From the NCBI RefSeq assembly GCF_023256435.1, contig NZ_JAGDXM010000013.1, positions 1-49,908 of the forward strand: a DNA stretch of 49,908 nt. Direction: 5' to 3'. The notes under the pieces were generated by a model that had not been told where the DNA came from, made no database searches, and worked only from the letters and a program-made list of their open reading frames with translations. Source of the DNA: Thermoplasma sp. Its GTDB lineage: Archaea; Thermoplasmatota; Thermoplasmata; Thermoplasmatales; Thermoplasmataceae. The position numbers and the translations under genes were made by a program. The stretch's first letter is position 1. Each line of letters begins with the position of its first letter. Shown in pieces: positions 7,759-18,000 of the stretch.

Positions 7759-8642
7759 AGATTATACCCGTATTCCTCAGGAATGTTGTCCCTTATGTAT
7801 GATACGGTATCTTCGATGTCATGCAGATCCTCTATATGCTGATCGAACATGATCATGTCTGAACCGTCCATTGAGAAGAACTGCGCGAGTATCCTCATTC
7901 CCCTTCCACTGGATCTGCTAAGTATGCCCACTGGAGTTGAACACCCAAGCCTCAGATCCTGCGTTATGGTTCTCTCAACCATCATATCTCTGTAAGTTGC
8001 GCTGTCGTTGATTCTGGATAATATGTCTGATGCTTCTGATCCCTTCCGTGACACTACAGCAATTATCCCCTGATTTGGTGCCGGTACATACTTTTCCGGA
8101 TCTATCGGCCAGTATCTGACGTCGAGATGCAACCTCTCTATGGCCGCGAGTGCCATAACCATGCCCGCCATGCCTTCTGTCTTCATCTTCTCAATCCTCG
8201 TGTCTATGTTGCCTCTCAGATTCACAACCTTTAGATCACTGCGCTGATAAAGTATCTGATACTTACGCCTGAGGCTGGATGTTCCAATCGTTGAACCTGG
8301 TGGCATCATCGATAAAGGCATATCTGAAACAAGAGCATCTTCGAATGGACCTCTTGGCATCACAGCCGATATCTGCAACCTTTCATCAATGGTGTATGGT
8401 ATGTCCTTAGCACTATGAACGGCAGCATCTATCTCGCCTGAGAGTATTAGAGCATTGATCCTGTCCACAAAGACACCTGTCTTGCCTATGGAATACAGCG
8501 GTGATCTTAAATCAGAATCGCCCTCCGATAGATATTTGACTATTTCTACACTGTAACCAAGTTTCCTTATTGAATTGGCCACCATCTCAGTCTGAGCCAT
8601 GGCCAGTCTGCTGGGCCTCGTGCCCAACCTGATCGTTTTCAT
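7755..8642 (-). CDS. hemC: Porphobilinogen deaminase (hydroxymethylbilane synthase)
   Basis: HemC polymerises four porphobilinogens into hydroxymethylbilane in the cytosol. The 295-residue protein carries all main motifs. [12 protein letters not shown] is at the N-terminus, HSAKDIP contains the catalytic Asp80, and RGNIDTR is near 143-149. The dipyrromethane cofactor cysteine is Cys234 in RLGCSTPVG. The slightly short C-terminal domain is normal for archaea. Its start overlaps the hemL stop by ATGA (8639-8642), and hemD starts the same way at its own end, so translation of the three is probably coupled. Confidence 0.97.
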   Translation of the reverse strand: MKTIRLGTRPSRLAMAQTEMVANSIRKLGYSVEIVKYLSEGDSDLRSPLYSIGKTGVFVDRINALILSGEIDAAVHSAKDIPYTIDERLQISAVMPRGPFEDALVSDMPLSMMPPGSTIGTSSLRRKYQILYQRSDLKVVNLRGNIDTRIEKMKTEGMAGMVMALAAIERLHLDVRYWPIDPEKYVPAPNQGIIAVVSRKGSEASDILSRINDSATYRDMMVERTITQDLRLGCSTPVGILSRSSGRGMRILAQFFSMDGSDMIMFDQHIEDLHDIEDTVSYIRDNIPEEYGYNL

Positions 8643-9904
8643 CCCACAACCTCACCTACAGATGAATCAAACGCCTCCAGTGTTTTTGCTATATCCTCAT
8701 CCGAATGTGCAAAACTGACGAAATTCGTTTCAAACTGAGAAGGCGGAAGATACACACCATGCCGCATCAGGCTTTTAAATATCCTGAAGTACAGATCCCT
8801 GTCTGCCTTCATGACCTGATCATAGTTATGGGCTTCTTTAGCAAAGAAGAACTGAAACATGGATACGTACCCATTTATAACATGCTGGATCCTCCTTCTG
8901 GACAGAATTTCGTCTATTCCTGTGATCAGTTTCTCTGTCGTCTTTCTGATCCTTGAATAATCCATGTTCTGCAGTTTCTTGAGCGCCGAATAGCCAGCTG
9001 CCATGGTGATGGGATTTCCAGAGAATGTCCCGCTCTGATACACATCACCAGATGGCGATACCCTGCTCATCAGATCCTTTGATCCGCCGAAGAGACCTAT
9101 TGGCATGCCACCGCCAATTATCTTCCCCATCGTGGTCAGATCCGGGCGTATTCCGATCAGATCCTGATAGGGCGAGAAAGCGAAGCGGTAGCCGGTTATA
9201 ACTTCATCAAATATCAGGAGCGATCCGTTTTTCTCCGTAATTTCTCTAAGGAATTCGAGGAATCCGGGATCAGGTAATATAACGCCGGCGTTTCCCATTA
9301 TGGGTTCCGTTATGAGCGCAGCAATTCTGTCTCCATACCTGTCGAATATATCCTTTATGCTTTCCCTGTCATTGTATTTCCCCACGATTACGGTTTTGGC
9401 CACCTCCTCCGGCACTCCTGGCGATGATGGCGATCCGAATGTGAGAGTTCCGCTGCCCGATCTGATGAGCGAATAATCATGAGCACCGTGAAACCCTCCT
9501 TCCATCTTCACAATTATGCTTCTTCCTGTATATCCCCTTGCCAGTCTTATGGCGTGCATGGTGGCTTCCGTGCCGGAATTTGTGAATCGCATCATCTCTA
9601 TATTCCTGGATGATCTGCGTATGAGATCTCCGAGCCTTATCTCCATTTCCGCAGGTGCACCGTAGAGCAGGCCATTTTCTGCCTGTTCCTTTACCGCTTT
9701 TACCACGTCTGGATCGGCATGGCCAAGGATCGAAGGACCATAAGCGAGACAGTAATCAATGTACTCGTTGCCATCCACATCGTATATCTTTGACCCTTTT
9801 ACATGATGAACATAGAAAGGATAATCCTTGAAATAACGCACGGGTGAATTAACACCCATTGGAAACATTGATGATCCAATCTGGAACAGATCTTTAGATC
9901 CCAT
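8639..9904 (-). CDS. hemL: Glutamate-1-semialdehyde 2,1-aminomutase
   Basis: HemL converts glutamate-1-semialdehyde to 5-aminolevulinate, the second step of the C5 pathway after HemA. The 421-residue class III aminotransferase fold shows [18 protein letters not shown] near 105-122, [12 protein letters not shown] near 230, the PLP lysine region [14 protein letters not shown] near 255-270, and [14 protein letters not shown] near 292. It leads the hemL-hemC-hemD operon. A TATA-like CTTTAAATTTC (about 9928-9938) lies roughly 25 bp before the start, which suggests a leaderless mRNA. The substrate comes from HemA, encoded 32 kb away in this window. Confidence 0.97.
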   Translation of the reverse strand: MGSKDLFQIGSSMFPMGVNSPVRYFKDYPFYVHHVKGSKIYDVDGNEYIDYCLAYGPSILGHADPDVVKAVKEQAENGLLYGAPAEMEIRLGDLIRRSSRNIEMMRFTNSGTEATMHAIRLARGYTGRSIIVKMEGGFHGAHDYSLIRSGSGTLTFGSPSSPGVPEEVAKTVIVGKYNDRESIKDIFDRYGDRIAALITEPIMGNAGVILPDPGFLEFLREITEKNGSLLIFDEVITGYRFAFSPYQDLIGIRPDLTTMGKIIGGGMPIGLFGGSKDLMSRVSPSGDVYQSGTFSGNPITMAAGYSALKKLQNMDYSRIRKTTEKLITGIDEILSRRRIQHVINGYVSMFQFFFAKEAHNYDQVMKADRDLYFRIFKSLMRHGVYLPPSQFETNFVSFAHSDEDIAKTLEAFDSSVGEVVG

Positions 9905-9978
9905 GGCTTCAGCATCACAATCTGAAATTTAAAGTGACGTTAGATTAAGAAAAACTATGTTTTTGTATGATCCGAAAA

Positions 9979-10046
9979 TGATTATAAATGCCAGGCGATA
10001 TATTGCTTAGACGTCTGGAATCAATTCATATTGGTGATAATACAAG
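9979..10046 (+). promoter_or_regulatory. Promoter and ribosome site of the AK6-like gene
   Basis: A TATA-like GATTATAAATG (about 9980-9990) is followed by a short leader. A GGTGAT ribosome site (about 10033-10038) lies 8 nt before the ATG. This first gene appears to have a leader, unlike most others here. An 8-bp palindrome, AGACGTCT (10009-10016), lies between the two. Confidence 0.45.
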
Positions 10047-10511
10047 ATGGAAACGAAGATAATATGCATCAGCGGCATACCTGGAACTGGGAAGAGCACC
10101 GTATGCAGGAAGATGAACGATCTTGGCCATCCATGCGTTGAAGGAAATGAATTGGCAACGAGATACGGGTGCATCTCCGGAGATCAGGTTGATATAGACT
10201 GCCTCTCCGATCATCTCCTGATGGATAGATTTCATGGTATCATAGCGGCTCACTATGCCCATCTTCTCCCATGCGATGTCGTAATCATCCTAGAAGCGGA
10301 TGAATCCAAGCTTAGGGAGAGGATGAAAGCCCGCGGATACCCAGATGAAAAGATCGAGGAGAATCTGGATGCTCAGAGATCTGACGTAATATATTCGGAG
10401 AGTCTTGATCTGATCCCATCTACCAGAATATTCAGAATCAATAACGAGGATCTAGATGCAACGATCCTAAATATCGAAAAGATAATAGACCAGCACCCGC
10501 TGTATTCTTAA
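10047..10511 (+). CDS. AK6/Fap7-type putative adenylate kinase
   Basis: A small P-loop NMP kinase of 154 residues. Walker A is GIPGTGKST at 10-18. Further on come DCLSDHLLMDRFHG-type LID and core segments and the LRERMKARGYPDEKIEEN block, which is diagnostic of the AK6/Fap7 family. Eukaryotic Fap7 acts in the last steps of small-subunit rRNA maturation by binding uS11; archaeal members are thought to do the same and also have adenylate kinase activity. The start is set by a GGTGAT ribosome site 8 nt upstream. It is a stand-alone gene between divergent hemL and a lipid enzyme. Confidence 0.88.
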   Translation: METKIICISGIPGTGKSTVCRKMNDLGHPCVEGNELATRYGCISGDQVDIDCLSDHLLMDRFHGIIAAHYAHLLPCDVVIILEADESKLRERMKARGYPDEKIEENLDAQRSDVIYSESLDLIPSTRIFRINNEDLDATILNIEKIIDQHPLYS

Positions 10512-10635
10512 TCCAGTAGCCATACAATGAATTTCGCCGATGATGCATTTTATTTTTACGAAGCGACGTTGATACGCTATCCTGCTTCGGAAAATAATAT
10601 ATTATGCGCCATGTTCATGTATAGGCTGTTCAAAA

Positions 10636-11241
10636 ATGCTGGACTCATACCGAAATAGGGTTGACGGTATCCTGACGCCCATATCCAAGGCATTCATAAG
10701 ATGGGATCCGAACACCATATCTGTCCTTTCTTTGGTTTTCGCAGGTATAGCCGGACTTTCCTATTTTTTTGGATACCCAGCGATAACCTTGATTATGGTT
10801 ATTCTCTCAGCTCTATTTGACGCCATAGACGGAAAACTGGCAAGGCTGAAGGGTGTCTCTTCAAAACTCGGCGACTTTATAGACCACAGCTTTGATCGTT
10901 TTTCTGATATATTTCTCATACTAGGCTTTGCGTTCAGCAGATTCGGCAATGTGTATCTTGGCCTCTTTGCGCTCATAGGGGTATTGATGACGAGTTATCT
11001 CGGCACTCAGGCCCAGGCACTGGGACTGAACCGCCTCTATGCGGGTATTATGGGGAGAGCCGACCGCCTCGTCATAATGATCGTGTTCATAATAATTCAG
11101 ATCTTTGTTGGATCGTTCTACAGATTCAGCTATATTTCCCTAACGCCCACAAACACACTCCTTATAATATTCGGAGTATTTGGAACGGCTACGGTGGTTC
11201 AGCGCTTCTTCATAATATATGGAAAATTGCGCGATCAATGA
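10636..11241 (+). CDS. CDP-alcohol phosphatidyltransferase (likely archaetidylinositol-phosphate synthase type)
   Basis: A 201-residue membrane enzyme with about six hydrophobic segments. The full family motif is present at about residues 67-93: DAIDGKLAR, then GDFIDHSFDRFSD, matching D-x2-D-G-x2-A-R-x8-G-x3-D-x3-D. Such enzymes transfer an alcohol phosphate onto CDP-archaeol or CDP-diacylglycerol to make polar lipids. Among archaea this size most resembles archaetidylinositol-phosphate synthase, but archaetidylglycerol-type enzymes cannot be excluded. A TATA-like AATAATATATT lies about 35 bp upstream. It converges on the phosphohexomutase gene with 6 bp between them. Confidence 0.85.
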   Translation: MLDSYRNRVDGILTPISKAFIRWDPNTISVLSLVFAGIAGLSYFFGYPAITLIMVILSALFDAIDGKLARLKGVSSKLGDFIDHSFDRFSDIFLILGFAFSRFGNVYLGLFALIGVLMTSYLGTQAQALGLNRLYAGIMGRADRLVIMIVFIIIQIFVGSFYRFSYISLTPTNTLLIIFGVFGTATVVQRFFIIYGKLRDQ

Positions 11242-11247
11242 TGCGGC

Positions 11248-12591
11248 TTATCCTAACTTTTCCTGAAGATCCCTTATCTTAGCCACATATTGATCGGCGT
11301 ATTTTCTGGCCGTGGACATGTCTGTAGATTCCGCATATATTCTCAAGATTTTCTCGGTTCCTGACGGCCTTATGAGTATCCATCCATCCTCCTTCAGGAT
11401 CTTGACGCCATCAGTCAGATCTACCTTCTCTCCCTTCTGCAGTTCCTTCTGCAACCTTGACCAGTCAACCGTTCTCTCCACCTGCCTCTTGTCAAGAAAG
11501 TACTGCGGTAGTTCTCTGACAAGTTCAGATATCTTTTTGTTGCTTCTGGCCATGAGATCAAGCATCAGTGACAAGGTCATGGCACCGTCTCTACAGTACT
11601 GATGCTTCCCATATATAACCCCACCATTTTCCTCGCCACCTATCACTGCTCCGTTTTGGATCATTGTTCTTGCAACTATGGGCGCACCAACCTTTGTCCT
11701 GATGAGGGTTGCACCGACGGAACTGCATACGTCTGCGATAATGTCCGATGAACTCACCGGAGTCACAACTATATCCCCGGCTGATGCGACATTCTTCACA
11801 AGCAGGGCAAGGCTCTTATCGCCATCTATGAATTCCCCCTTTTCATCTATGAACACAACCCTGTCCGCATCGCCATCATGCGCAACTCCAAGATCGAAGT
11901 TCCCCGTGGACATAAGAGCCATTAGATCTCTAAGGTTCTCAGGTTTTGGCTCGGCGTTTCTTGAGGTGAACCTTCCATCTGGATTCGCGTTTAGAGTAAC
12001 GACTGTGCATCCCAATCTTTCAAGCAGCATGGGCGTAGAAAAATATGCCGCGCCATTCCCCGTATCCACCAGAACCCTGAACTTTTTCTCCTTTATCCTG
12101 TTTACCTCTACCTTTGAAAGAACACCGCCTATATATTGATCAAGGGCATCATCTACATACCTTATACGCCCGACATCCTCCCATTTTACCGTGGAAAATG
12201 ATTCGGAATGGTATATGCCCTCTATCTTTTCCTCGGATGGCCGTTCTATCTCCGTTCCGTCTTTATCAATAACCTTTATGCCATTGTATTGAGGCGGATT
12301 GTGTGAGGCAGTGATCATGACACCATAGAGTCCGTGATTCTTGCAATAGTATTGAAGGGCTGGTGTTGGCAATATGCCCAGATCCACTATGTTATGGCCA
12401 GCGGAGGTTAGGCCTGCAATCACTGCAGAACTTATCATATCGCCGCTGATCCTTGTATCTCTGCCCAGAGCAACATCTCCAGACACGAACATCCCTATAC
12501 TCTTTCCCACGCGCATTGCAAAGTCAACAGTCAGATCTTCATTGGGAATGCCTCTTATACCATTGGTGCCAAAGAGCCTCTGATCAGCCAT
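11248..12591 (-). CDS. glmM: Phosphohexomutase (phosphoglucosamine/phosphomannomutase family)
   Basis: A 447-residue alpha-D-phosphohexomutase. The active-site phosphoserine is in MITASHNPPQYNG (about residue 94). The metal loop DGDADR lies near 238-243, the sugar loop GGEENGG near 318 and the phosphate loop RPSGTEKILRIY near 415-425. The GTNGIRG N-terminus fits the GlmM/PMM archaeal subfamily, which interconverts glucosamine-, glucose- or mannose-6- and 1-phosphates for nucleotide sugars. The symbol is therefore tentative as to substrate. An ATG at 12609 is also in frame, but the TTTTATAAGG box (about 12612-12621) sits about 25 bp before 12591. Confidence 0.9.
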   Translation of the reverse strand: MADQRLFGTNGIRGIPNEDLTVDFAMRVGKSIGMFVSGDVALGRDTRISGDMISSAVIAGLTSAGHNIVDLGILPTPALQYYCKNHGLYGVMITASHNPPQYNGIKVIDKDGTEIERPSEEKIEGIYHSESFSTVKWEDVGRIRYVDDALDQYIGGVLSKVEVNRIKEKKFRVLVDTGNGAAYFSTPMLLERLGCTVVTLNANPDGRFTSRNAEPKPENLRDLMALMSTGNFDLGVAHDGDADRVVFIDEKGEFIDGDKSLALLVKNVASAGDIVVTPVSSSDIIADVCSSVGATLIRTKVGAPIVARTMIQNGAVIGGEENGGVIYGKHQYCRDGAMTLSLMLDLMARSNKKISELVRELPQYFLDKRQVERTVDWSRLQKELQKGEKVDLTDGVKILKEDGWILIRPSGTEKILRIYAESTDMSTARKYADQYVAKIRDLQEKLG

Positions 12592-12855
12592 GATCAAGAA
12601 TAGCGCCATCCCTTATAAAAGACTTGGGCGATCTTCTACGATCATCCGGGCGATTCACAGTATCAAAGACGTTCCACATTGTCATCTGGTTTGAAGCCAT
12701 AGTTTCCAGTTTCATCTGCCTTAACCTGCATCCATTAGGCGCGATAATATACAGATACGATGCATATCAGAAATTACTTACATTTCAAAGGAAAACTGAC
12801 CTCATCGAACCGAAAAAATGCCGTAACCTAATATAGGAGAATGCTATTTGCGAGT

Positions 12856-13023
12856 ATGGTATACAAAGAGACCTGTACATCCTGTGGTGTTGGACTGATA
12901 GATGAGGGTTATTCGGTATTTCTGTGCCCAAACTGCGGAAATGAAGTTATAGGTAGATGCAAAACATGCAGAGAGCATTCCACCCCATACGTCTGTGATA
13001 ACTGTGGTTTTGAGGGGCCGTGA
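12856..13023 (+). CDS. Small zinc-ribbon protein (HVO_2753-like)
   Basis: The 55-residue protein contains four CxxC knuckles, CTSC, CPNC, CKTC and CDNC, so it should bind two zinc ions. Short archaeal proteins of this arrangement belong to the HVO_2753/DUF1610 group of proposed RNA- or protein-binding factors of unknown specific function. I use the ATG at 12856 because it lies about 25 bp after the TATA-like TAATATA at 12829-12835; a longer frame from 12841 would put five residues before the normal start. It is immediately followed by aEF-1beta, and the linkage of this zinc protein to translation factors supports a ribosome-related role. Confidence 0.85.
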   Translation: MVYKETCTSCGVGLIDEGYSVFLCPNCGNEVIGRCKTCREHSTPYVCDNCGFEGP

Positions 13024-13028
13024 TACAG

Positions 13029-13295
13029 ATGGGAGATGTTCTGGTATCACTGAAGGTTCTGCCGAAAGATACCGATGTTGATATAAAGGGTATCGAAGAT
13101 AAGATAAGGGAAAGCATATCCGGTATCTGCTCCATAAATCGAATGGAAGAAGTCGATATCGGTTTTGGGCTTAAATACATCAAGCTGGAAATAATCGTTC
13201 AGGATAAAGAGGGCGAGATAGACAACGTTGAGAATAAAATTTCCAGCATAGATGGTGTGGGCGAGATAAGTACAGAAAATGTCTCCCTTATATGA
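13029..13295 (+). CDS. ef1b: Translation elongation factor aEF-1beta
   Basis: aEF-1beta is the nucleotide exchange factor for aEF-1alpha. This 88-residue protein matches the archaeal length and fold. It starts with GDVLVSLKVLPKDTDVD, then a helix (IEDKIRES), the GFGLKYIKLEIIV strand, and the closing SIDGVGEISTENVSLI. The ATG at 13029 is preferred to a GTG at 13020 because family members begin with this GDV segment. The gene begins 5 nt after the zinc-ribbon stop and ends in an ATGA overlap with the downstream glycosyltransferase, so the three form an operon. Confidence 0.93.
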   Translation: MGDVLVSLKVLPKDTDVDIKGIEDKIRESISGICSINRMEEVDIGFGLKYIKLEIIVQDKEGEIDNVENKISSIDGVGEISTENVSLI

Positions 13296-14359
13296 TATTA
13301 TTTCTGATCATTTTCATATTATTACTTTCCCTGATTGCAGCGGGTTTTTCTTATATAGGCATTCATAAGGAAATTGATGAGAGATGCGAATATAGAAGGC
13401 AAGACAGGATCCTGGTCATAATACCATGCAAGGGCATAGATTACGGCCTGGAGGATAATCTCAGATCGATCATATCACAGGATGTGAACGCAGACTATCT
13501 GGCTGTGCTTGACGATCCATCGGATCCGGCAATGCCCGCTGTGGAGAATATCGGGATACCACATATCTTATCAAATTATGCGTGCAACACCTGCAGCGGA
13601 AAGGTCAGAGCGATCTCAACTGCAATCGCATCAAGACCAGATTATGATATTTATGTTATAGCCGATTCGGATATCAGGGTAGGAAGAGAATGGCTGAGGA
13701 ACCTTGTATGCCCTCTTTCAGATCCTGAGGTCGGCATCTCGACCACCTTTCCATACTTCTATCCTGTGGGATCATTCTCATCAAAGATCAAAGCCGTATG
13801 GGGTACTGTCGGTCAATCTCTGATGGAATCCAGGTTGACCAGATTCGGCTGGGGCGGATCTCTCGCCTTCAGAAGAACGCTGATCGATTCCGCAATGTCG
13901 TTTTTCTCAGAAAATGTTTCGGATGATTCGGCATTGACTGCCATCTGCAAATCCAAAGGTCTCCGCATAGCCTATGTCAGGGAGGCCAGGCCAGCAATAT
14001 ACTGTCCCGATACATGGCCCCAATTCTGGGAGTGGGCGAACAGACAGACGGCGCTATCCATAAGCGCCTCTCCAAAAATATTTCGTTATGGCATCATATT
14101 CTACTCGCTCGATATCATTCTCTTTATCTCGGCGATTATCCTCTCTATTACGAATCCTGTGTTTTTATATCTCTTCATCCCAAAAATCATAGGAATCTAT
14201 CGCCTTTACGATAGAACAGTCATCAGAAGGATCTCATTCGCAGCAATATTTTTACTGCTTCCCTTTATCTATCTGGTAAATTTGATAATCGCACATAGAA
14301 TGAAGCATATACTGTGGCGCGGAAATAAGTATGAACTTCAAAAGTTTGCTGAGAGATAG
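13292..14359 (+). CDS. Family 2/21 glycosyltransferase, membrane protein
   Basis: A 355-residue enzyme with an N-terminal transmembrane helix (about 1-24), a cytosolic GT-A domain and three or so C-terminal hydrophobic segments. The nucleotide-sugar motif ADSDIR is near 126-131, and an acceptor-side aspartate pair (SDDSALT) is near 213-219. The layout resembles GT21 (ceramide glucosyltransferase/HpnI) proteins, although the usual C-terminal (Q/R)xxRW reads WANRQ here. It probably glycosylates a membrane lipid or polyprenyl acceptor; donor and acceptor are unknown. It overlaps the aEF-1beta stop by ATGA, an odd partnership that may simply reflect economical gene packing. Confidence 0.82.
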   Translation: MILFLIIFILLLSLIAAGFSYIGIHKEIDERCEYRRQDRILVIIPCKGIDYGLEDNLRSIISQDVNADYLAVLDDPSDPAMPAVENIGIPHILSNYACNTCSGKVRAISTAIASRPDYDIYVIADSDIRVGREWLRNLVCPLSDPEVGISTTFPYFYPVGSFSSKIKAVWGTVGQSLMESRLTRFGWGGSLAFRRTLIDSAMSFFSENVSDDSALTAICKSKGLRIAYVREARPAIYCPDTWPQFWEWANRQTALSISASPKIFRYGIIFYSLDIILFISAIILSITNPVFLYLFIPKIIGIYRLYDRTVIRRISFAAIFLLLPFIYLVNLIIAHRMKHILWRGNKYELQKFAER

Positions 14360-14488
14360 ATGCATGTAATCTTTATGAATACGTTTATTGATAAAATCGA
14401 ATTCTACTATCATCGTATGCGCATCGCGTAATCTATAGATTTCTGAACTCTGTCGCATGCCATCCAGAAATAATATCGATATGTATGA

Positions 14489-15067
14489 TCAGAAAACGAA
14501 AAGCACAACAAACACAAGCGCGATCGCTATCGATACTATGTAAACATAGAGATCCCATGTGAATACCTTATAGCCATCGAGAGGCGGTATGGGTATGAGA
14601 TTGAAGAAGCCAAACCAGAAATTCATCTCGGCTACATATCTGAATATGGCACTGACCACCGGTATGAGGGTGAAGAACGCCATGCCATAGAAGAGTATAC
14701 CAAGAAATATATTCATGGCCGGACCTGCCAGCGCGGTTTTCCCTATCTGATCCTTGCGATATATCCCTCCTATATTAACAGCTCCCGGAGCGGCAAATAT
14801 GAAACCGAATATAGATGTCGCGAGGGCAAGGAAAAGGCCTGTAGGCCACATCTTAAAATATGCTATCCCTCCATAGGATCTTGCCACATATCTGTGCGAA
14901 AGTTCGTGCATCAGAAACGCTGTAATAGCAACGAGAAATGATACTGCAAGTATGAAAAATGGACCGTATGGAGATCTGAACCTGTTAGCTATGGCAAATG
15001 CGGCGGTCAATGCTATGACGGAAACAGCTATGTCCTTTTCTTCATTCGAAATATCATGCCCGTACAT
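14489..15067 (-). CDS. Site-2 protease-like (M50) membrane metalloprotease
   Basis: The 192-residue membrane protein has the zinc motif HELSH at 54-58 inside a hydrophobic helix. The second M50 motif, NLIPIPPLDGYKVF, appears near 155-168, where the aspartate supplies the third zinc ligand. No PDZ or CBS domain is present, so this is a minimal core version. M50 proteases cut transmembrane substrates within the bilayer and often release regulators. Its start lies inside the last codons of the large TPR gene (14-bp overlap), with a GGAGG about 12 nt upstream, so the two are translated together and may act together. Confidence 0.88.
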   Translation of the reverse strand: MYGHDISNEEKDIAVSVIALTAAFAIANRFRSPYGPFFILAVSFLVAITAFLMHELSHRYVARSYGGIAYFKMWPTGLFLALATSIFGFIFAAPGAVNIGGIYRKDQIGKTALAGPAMNIFLGILFYGMAFFTLIPVVSAIFRYVAEMNFWFGFFNLIPIPPLDGYKVFTWDLYVYIVSIAIALVFVVLFVF

Positions 15068-18000
15068 CCTTGTATCTATCCTCCTTCATCTTTCTCATCA
15101 TTTTTACCGCCGCCGAAGCTGTAGCGATACCTACCCCGTATCTCTTTATTATTTCTATCTCGTTATCTGGAACATTATCATTCATCGCATTTTCGGCGAT
15201 TGATTTTGCCCCTTCGATGTCCCCTGGATCTCTCTTCATCGATTTCTGTATGTATACATAGAGATTTTTGGCCAGTATTGGATCCCTGGGATCAAGATAA
15301 CCGAATATCGTGTGGATGTATATTTTATCTGCGGTTTCGATCTTCTCCTTCTCTGCAATCATTCTTATTATATCCGCAGATATCTTTTCAAGGCTGATCT
15401 CATCAGGCGATCCCATATATTTATCGTCGGTGAAGAAAGATTTTATGTCACTGGTGAAATCCTCAGGCACATCTGCTTTCGAGATCATCTCTCCCAACGA
15501 TAATTTTCTCCTCTGCTTGAATTCTATAGTTAGGATCTTTGAGGTGTATTTTGTGATCCTATCCATGTATCTTTTGTCGCTGATGGCCTGCATCAAGGAT
15601 CTTTTTACACTATCAGGTAAACTGTACTGATTCAATACCTCCTCCGCTGTTTCAATATCATCAACTGCCAGGTATGATCTAACTATAAACGGTACGATGT
15701 TTGAGTCGGAATCCCTTCTTTTCCTGAATAGTTTTATGATTTCCGTATACTTTTTCAGATCATACAGAATTCCGTATATCCGTCTGTATATCTCCGTGCA
15801 GATATTCCCCTGACACCTGGACGCCAGATCGTCAGCGATTTCGAGGGCCCTTGCAGCATCGCCCTTGATCCTCAGCAGATCGACATAGGAGATGCCAACA
15901 TCAATGTCTGAAAAGTTTTCATACAGGTAAGAGGCTATGCGGAGTGCGTCTTCATATCGACCCTCGTTCACGAATTTCTCCATGATCGACCTGCCTGCCA
16001 CGATGTCTCCTGATTCTTCGTAGTATCTTATCAGGGCTTCCCTTATGTTATCGTAGGACCAGCCAACCTTTGCTATATATTTTATATCTTCTTGGGATTT
16101 TTCTTCACCTGACATAAGGTACTCCACTATCTTGTCTGTCTTGCCCATCCTGAGGTAGAATTTTATAGTCACAGGCATGACGGTAGGAAGCCTTGATATT
16201 ATATCATCCGCCTCTGCATAATTTCCAGTCTCTATTAAGCAGTCTATGTATTCTGGGAACTGAACCGGATTAGCACCCCTGCTTATCATAGCCCTGTATA
16301 TTGTTATAGCATTTTCAAAATCTCTTCTTCTGTAAAATGAATGCGCAGCCTCCTTGAGATCATCCATGCCCTCGAATCTATCCAGATAGTGCAGCAGAAA
16401 ATCGGCTGCAGAATCAGAATTGATCTTCTTCAGTATTGAATAATGAACCTTCAGATCATCGGTGTCTGATGATTCCTTTATCACATTTGCTGAAATATTC
16501 AAAGATTCTTCCAACTTCCCCGACCTGAATAGATGATCCCTTTCTAACCTTGATACTTCAAGATTCTGAACGTTTCTCTCATGAAGAAGAGAAAGTATGC
16601 CGGAAATGATCTTGGCATTGTCCACGTATTTATCTCTGATTATTTTATAAGGAACCGCATTTTTATCAAGCTCCAGTATCGCAGATACATCCTCAACCAC
16701 TGATTCTGGATCTATCATTATAGATAACAGATAGAAGTCCACATTTGGAAAGTCTTCCTTTGCCTTTCTTATCAGCTTCAGCGCATCCTTCTGCCTGTTC
16801 ATGACGTACATCAGACGGGCATATTCATAGTTCAGGAAGGGATCGTCCTTGACATTTTCATATCTGCTGATCAATTTATAGGCCTCATCATACAGACCCA
16901 CGCCAATGAACGTGTCTATTGCTGGATAAAGGTATCTTGGGTGATCTTCAAATACTCTGATGTTGTCCTTCGTATATATGCCCTGCATGCTCACGATAAC
17001 ATCATAGACTTCTTCCAGGCATCTCGTGGACAGAGTGACCTTTATCTTATCTGGAACAGTGTGCATCTTCTTGAAAACGGATTCTGCTGCCACGAAGGCC
17101 ATTGCCTTTGAACATGACTTCGCTGCATAGTCCATTATGTAGTCCACGCCTCTGATCTCTATTCCAAGCAGCCTGTCTATGGAGATCCTAGAATACGTGT
17201 TTTCTAAGCCTACAGAGATCAGCATCTGTGCATGATCCTTTTCCCTTATGGAGAAAAGTATTGAGTCGACAAAATACGGGTCATCCAGAACTTCGCGATG
17301 ATCTCTGGCCATCTTAACAGCATCGTCTATATACCCCATATACACATAGGAGGCCGCCGCAACGCCAACGAATTTCTCTTTCAGGCTTTCGTCCTGCTGT
17401 GATTCATATATGCTCAGTATCTCATCAAAGCTCTTCCTGCTGAAGAGATAATCTATCAGGAATCTTAATGCGTTTTCATCCGGCTCTATCCTTATGAGAT
17501 TTCGATAGGCCTGATAGGCCTCGCCCAGATTCCCCACTTCCTGCATTGCAATTGCATACGATCTGATTATATCCGCGTTGTCTGGAAACCTCGTCACGGC
17601 TTCCTTGAGGAGATTCACCGAAGAGGATATATCACCAGAATCCTTGAGGAGATGGGCGATCCTTACATAATCCTCCGGTCTGAATTTTTCTCTGCTGACA
17701 TTCTTCAGAGCTTCAGCATATTCTTTTGTACGGCCATGATTGTACAATATATCGATCATCTCATACACTGCTTCTATATTCTCAGGTTGAGATCCACAGA
17801 CATCCCTATAGAAATTCAAACTATCATTGATCTTTCCCATTCCATAGAGCGATCTTGCGAGCAGAAGTTTAAGCTGGACGTTGCCAGGATCCAGCTTGAG
17901 ACCGCGATCAGCTATCGCCCTTGCCTTCTCATATCTACCGAGGCGAAGTGCCGTATTCGCCAAGAATATTGAAGAATCTGATTTCTCTATCTTGTCAGGC

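Noticed and set aside
12624-12836. 70-codon plus-strand frame before the zinc-ribbon gene
   Set aside because: It covers the promoter regions of two genes, has no ribosome site and reads as unstructured hydrophobic noise.
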